Part shown: piece after piece, positions 5,240 to 6,521 of the stretch | How positions within the stretch are numbered: the first letter of the stretch is position 1 | Layout of the letters: each line of letters opens with the position of its first letter | Assembly: GCA_013698285.1 (NCBI GenBank) | Contig: JACCVE010000300.1 | Coordinates: 1-6,521 of the forward strand | From: Chloroflexia bacterium | GTDB lineage: Bacteria > Chloroflexota > Chloroflexia > Thermomicrobiales > UBA6265 | DNA: 6,521 nucleotides | Direction: 5' to 3' | The notes under the pieces: model-generated | What the model was told of the DNA's origin: nothing | The model's database searches: none | Seen by the model: the letters and a program-made list of their open reading frames with translations, nothing else | Position numbers and translations under genes: made by a program

Positions 5240-5253
5240 CGGGAGTACTCCCG
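5240..5253. promoter_or_regulatory. Candidate operator: 14-bp perfect palindrome
   Basis: CGGGAGTACTCCCG is its own reverse complement over all 14 bases, with no spacer. It sits near the middle of the gap between two divergent units. This form suits a dimeric regulator better than an RNA hairpin, since there is no loop. No regulator gene lies in the window. Confidence 0.4.
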
Positions 5254-5375
5254 ACCTGCTGGTATGCCGGTTGCGCTGCGAGGTGGTCATTGGATGATCG
5301 GGCTGACCCTGCCAGTGCTCTCGAGCGTGCGGTACGGGCAGGGCCATGTCTGGGACGCCTGGCCTGGCCAGCAAC

Positions 5376-5399
5376 TGGACCCTGGCGGATGGACCCTGG
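5376..5399. repeat. Direct repeat TGGACCCTGG, two copies
   Basis: TGGACCCTGG occurs at 5376-5385 and again at 5390-5399, so the copies are 14 bases apart start to start. A partial third copy (TGGAC) follows. They lie 55-80 bases before the YihY-family start codon, in its likely leader or promoter. Their function is unknown. Confidence 0.4.
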
Positions 5400-5454
5400 G
5401 GACTGGACTCCGGGGATCGGCCGCGCCCGATCGACCCGTACAGAGGGAGTCACC

Positions 5455-6521
5455 ATGGAAATCCGGGGGGTCGCGCTCGTCCCGGCGCTGAAGCAGACAT
5501 TCAAGGAGTTCCGAGAAGACGACCTGCCCGGGCTGGCGTCCGAGGTCGCCTATCACCTGCTCTTCTCGGCCGTCCCGTTGCTGATCTTCCTGACGTCCCT
5601 CTCCGCGTTCATCAGCGACGCGATCGGTATCGGGGACATCATGGGCAGCGTCAATGAGTGGCTGTTCGACAATGTCCCGGCCGACTCTCGTGCCACCGTC
5701 CGTGAGGCCCTCGAGAACATCCTGATGAATGAGTCGGGCAGCGTGCTCTCGATCGGTGGCCTGTTGGCCCTGTGGGGAGCACGCAACGCGATGGCCGCCC
5801 TGATGAAGGCCCTGAACACCACCTTCGGCGTGGCCGAGGGGCGCCCCTGGTGGAAGCAACAGGCGGTCGCCATGGGTCTGACCCTGGCGCTTGGCGTGGC
5901 GATCATCGGATCGGGCGCCGCGCTCCTGCTTGGTTCGGGCCTCGGGGAAACCTTCGCGGGTTGGGTCGGCCTCGACCAGGCCTTCGTCGCGGTCTGGTCC
6001 TGGGCGCGGTGGCCGGTGATCCTCGTCCTCGTCAGCGCGATGTTGGTCTTCCTCTATTGGGCCGGGCCGAACGTCGATGTGCCGATGCGGTGGCTCGTGG
6101 TCGGCGCCATCGTCACCGTGCTGTTGTGGATCGTGGCCTCGTTCGGCCTGACGATCTACTTCCGCTCCTTCGCGGGCTACTCCGAGACCTACGGTCCCTT
6201 GGGGGGCGTCCTCGCCTTCGTCTTCTGGCTCTATGTCATGAGCCTGATCCTCCTTCTGGGCGGGGAGGTGAACGCCGTGCTGGCGAAGACCGAGGACGCG
6301 GGCATCGTCGCCACCGCCAAGGGATCGGGCACGGGCCGCACGACCAACGCCCGCCGCCGCGGGGCCGGCAAACCGACGGACGACGAGGCGACGTCCCGTG
6401 GTGCCGGTGCGCGGGTCGCCGACGACGCCCCTCCGATGACCCGGCCGGCCCGGGCACGTGCCGCGCTGGCTCAACGGGCGCGGGTCGAGATGCCCCCACC
6501 CGCTCCTCCCTTGGCCCCCGT
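5455..6521 (+). CDS. YihY/BrkB-family inner-membrane protein (3' end beyond window)
   Basis: ATG 5455 follows GAGGGAG (5443-5449, 5-base spacer). The frame then stays open to the right edge, giving 355 codons with no stop. After a short amphipathic start (LKQTFKEFREDDLPGLASEV), six membrane helices can be placed at about 33-53, 96-116, 140-162, 184-203, 213-234 and 249-273. Family marks are A-x-(Y)-x-L-x-F-S-x-x-P-L near TM1, the ALNTTFGV segment after TM2, and YGPLGGVLAFVFWLYVM followed by LLLGGEVNAVL at the end of the core. These identify the YihY/virulence factor BrkB family, once misnamed ribonuclease BN. Its members are inner-membrane proteins of unsettled, possibly transport-related, function. 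From about 280 the protein has an unusual cytoplasmic tail of more than 75 residues rich in Ala, Arg, Gly and Pro. The usual length is near 280-330 residues, so this one is longer. It is divergent from the archease-like operon. Confidence 0.92.
   Translation, partial: MEIRGVALVPALKQTFKEFREDDLPGLASEVAYHLLFSAVPLLIFLTSLSAFISDAIGIGDIMGSVNEWLFDNVPADSRATVREALENILMNESGSVLSIGGLLALWGARNAMAALMKALNTTFGVAEGRPWWKQQAVAMGLTLALGVAIIGSGAALLLGSGLGETFAGWVGLDQAFVAVWSWARWPVILVLVSAMLVFLYWAGPNVDVPMRWLVVGAIVTVLLWIVASFGLTIYFRSFAGYSETYGPLGGVLAFVFWLYVMSLILLLGGEVNAVLAKTEDAGIVATAKGSGTGRTTNARRRGAGKPTDDEATSRGAGARVADDAPPMTRPARARAALAQRARVEMPPPAPPLAP

Larger units (their letters stand above)
5087..5454. other. Divergent regulatory region, 368 bases, no gene found
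   Basis: This gap separates the minus-strand archease-like operon from the plus-strand YihY-family gene and should hold both promoters. It contains a 14-bp perfect palindrome (5240-5253), a 7-bp inverted repeat (5202-5218) and a 10-base direct repeat with period 14 (5376-5399). TATGGT on the minus strand (5189-5194) is a weak -10 candidate for the operon. I found no clear promoter for the plus-strand gene and no convincing small gene; the open frames are Arg/Pro-rich. Confidence 0.5.

Noticed and set aside
4562..5491. Plus-strand open frame of 309 codons
   Set aside because: It spans the reverse of the archease-like gene and the divergent gap, and its product is low-complexity and Arg/Pro/Gly-rich.
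5287..6474. Minus-strand open frame of 395 codons, His/Asp/Gln-rich
   Set aside because: It is the antisense of the YihY-family gene. The plus strand has all the family motifs, membrane helices and a ribosome site.
1..6521. tRNA, rRNA, CRISPR array, insertion sequence ends or phage attachment sites
   Set aside because: I found no cloverleaf with CCA-type ends, no regularly spaced repeats, and no transposase or integrase sequence in any frame.

Overview
The window is a GC-rich (about two-thirds G+C by eye), densely packed bacterial segment with strong GGAG-type ribosome binding sites and no RNA genes, insertion sequences or CRISPR arrays that I can see. A zinc-ribbon/DUF2007 protein, DUF5647-like and DUF7718-like small proteins, Pro/Thr-rich extracytoplasmic linkers and GC-rich TACACT -10-like boxes together suggest a Chloroflexota (Thermomicrobia-like) genome. 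That placement is an inference from gene style and is not proven by any marker gene here.

Layout from left to right. (1) Plus strand, 3-1363: the C-terminal end of an ABC transporter ATPase and its ABC-2 type membrane permease, a drug or export-type ABC system. (2) Minus strand, 3110 down to 1681: a single-pass membrane protein with a Pro/Thr/Trp linker, then two small proteins whose reading frames overlap by an ATGA (a DUF7718-like protein followed by a DUF5647-like protein). This pair lies in a noticeably less GC-rich patch, as does the gap beyond it, and is the best candidate for an acquired accessory cassette. (3) Plus strand, 3448-3909: a zinc ribbon fused to a DUF2007-like domain. (4) Minus strand, 5086 down to 4234: a two-gene operon of unrecognised proteins. 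The first resembles archease at the level of sequence pattern; the second is a beta-rich orphan. (5) Plus strand, 5455 to the window edge: a YihY/BrkB-family inner-membrane protein, running off the end.

Transcription units alternate: convergent at 1364-1680, divergent at 3111-3447, convergent at 3910-4233, divergent at 5087-5454. Each gap fits its role. The two convergent gaps carry perfect short hairpins without U-tracts (1493-1513 and 3951-3969). The 3111-3447 gap carries one TACACT box pointing each way. The 5087-5454 gap carries a 14-bp perfect palindrome and a 7-bp hairpin. Apart from the ABC pair, nothing shows that the five units work together as one pathway.

The points most worth following up are the overlapping DUF7718-like/DUF5647-like pair in its low-GC patch and the archease-like gene with its orphan partner.
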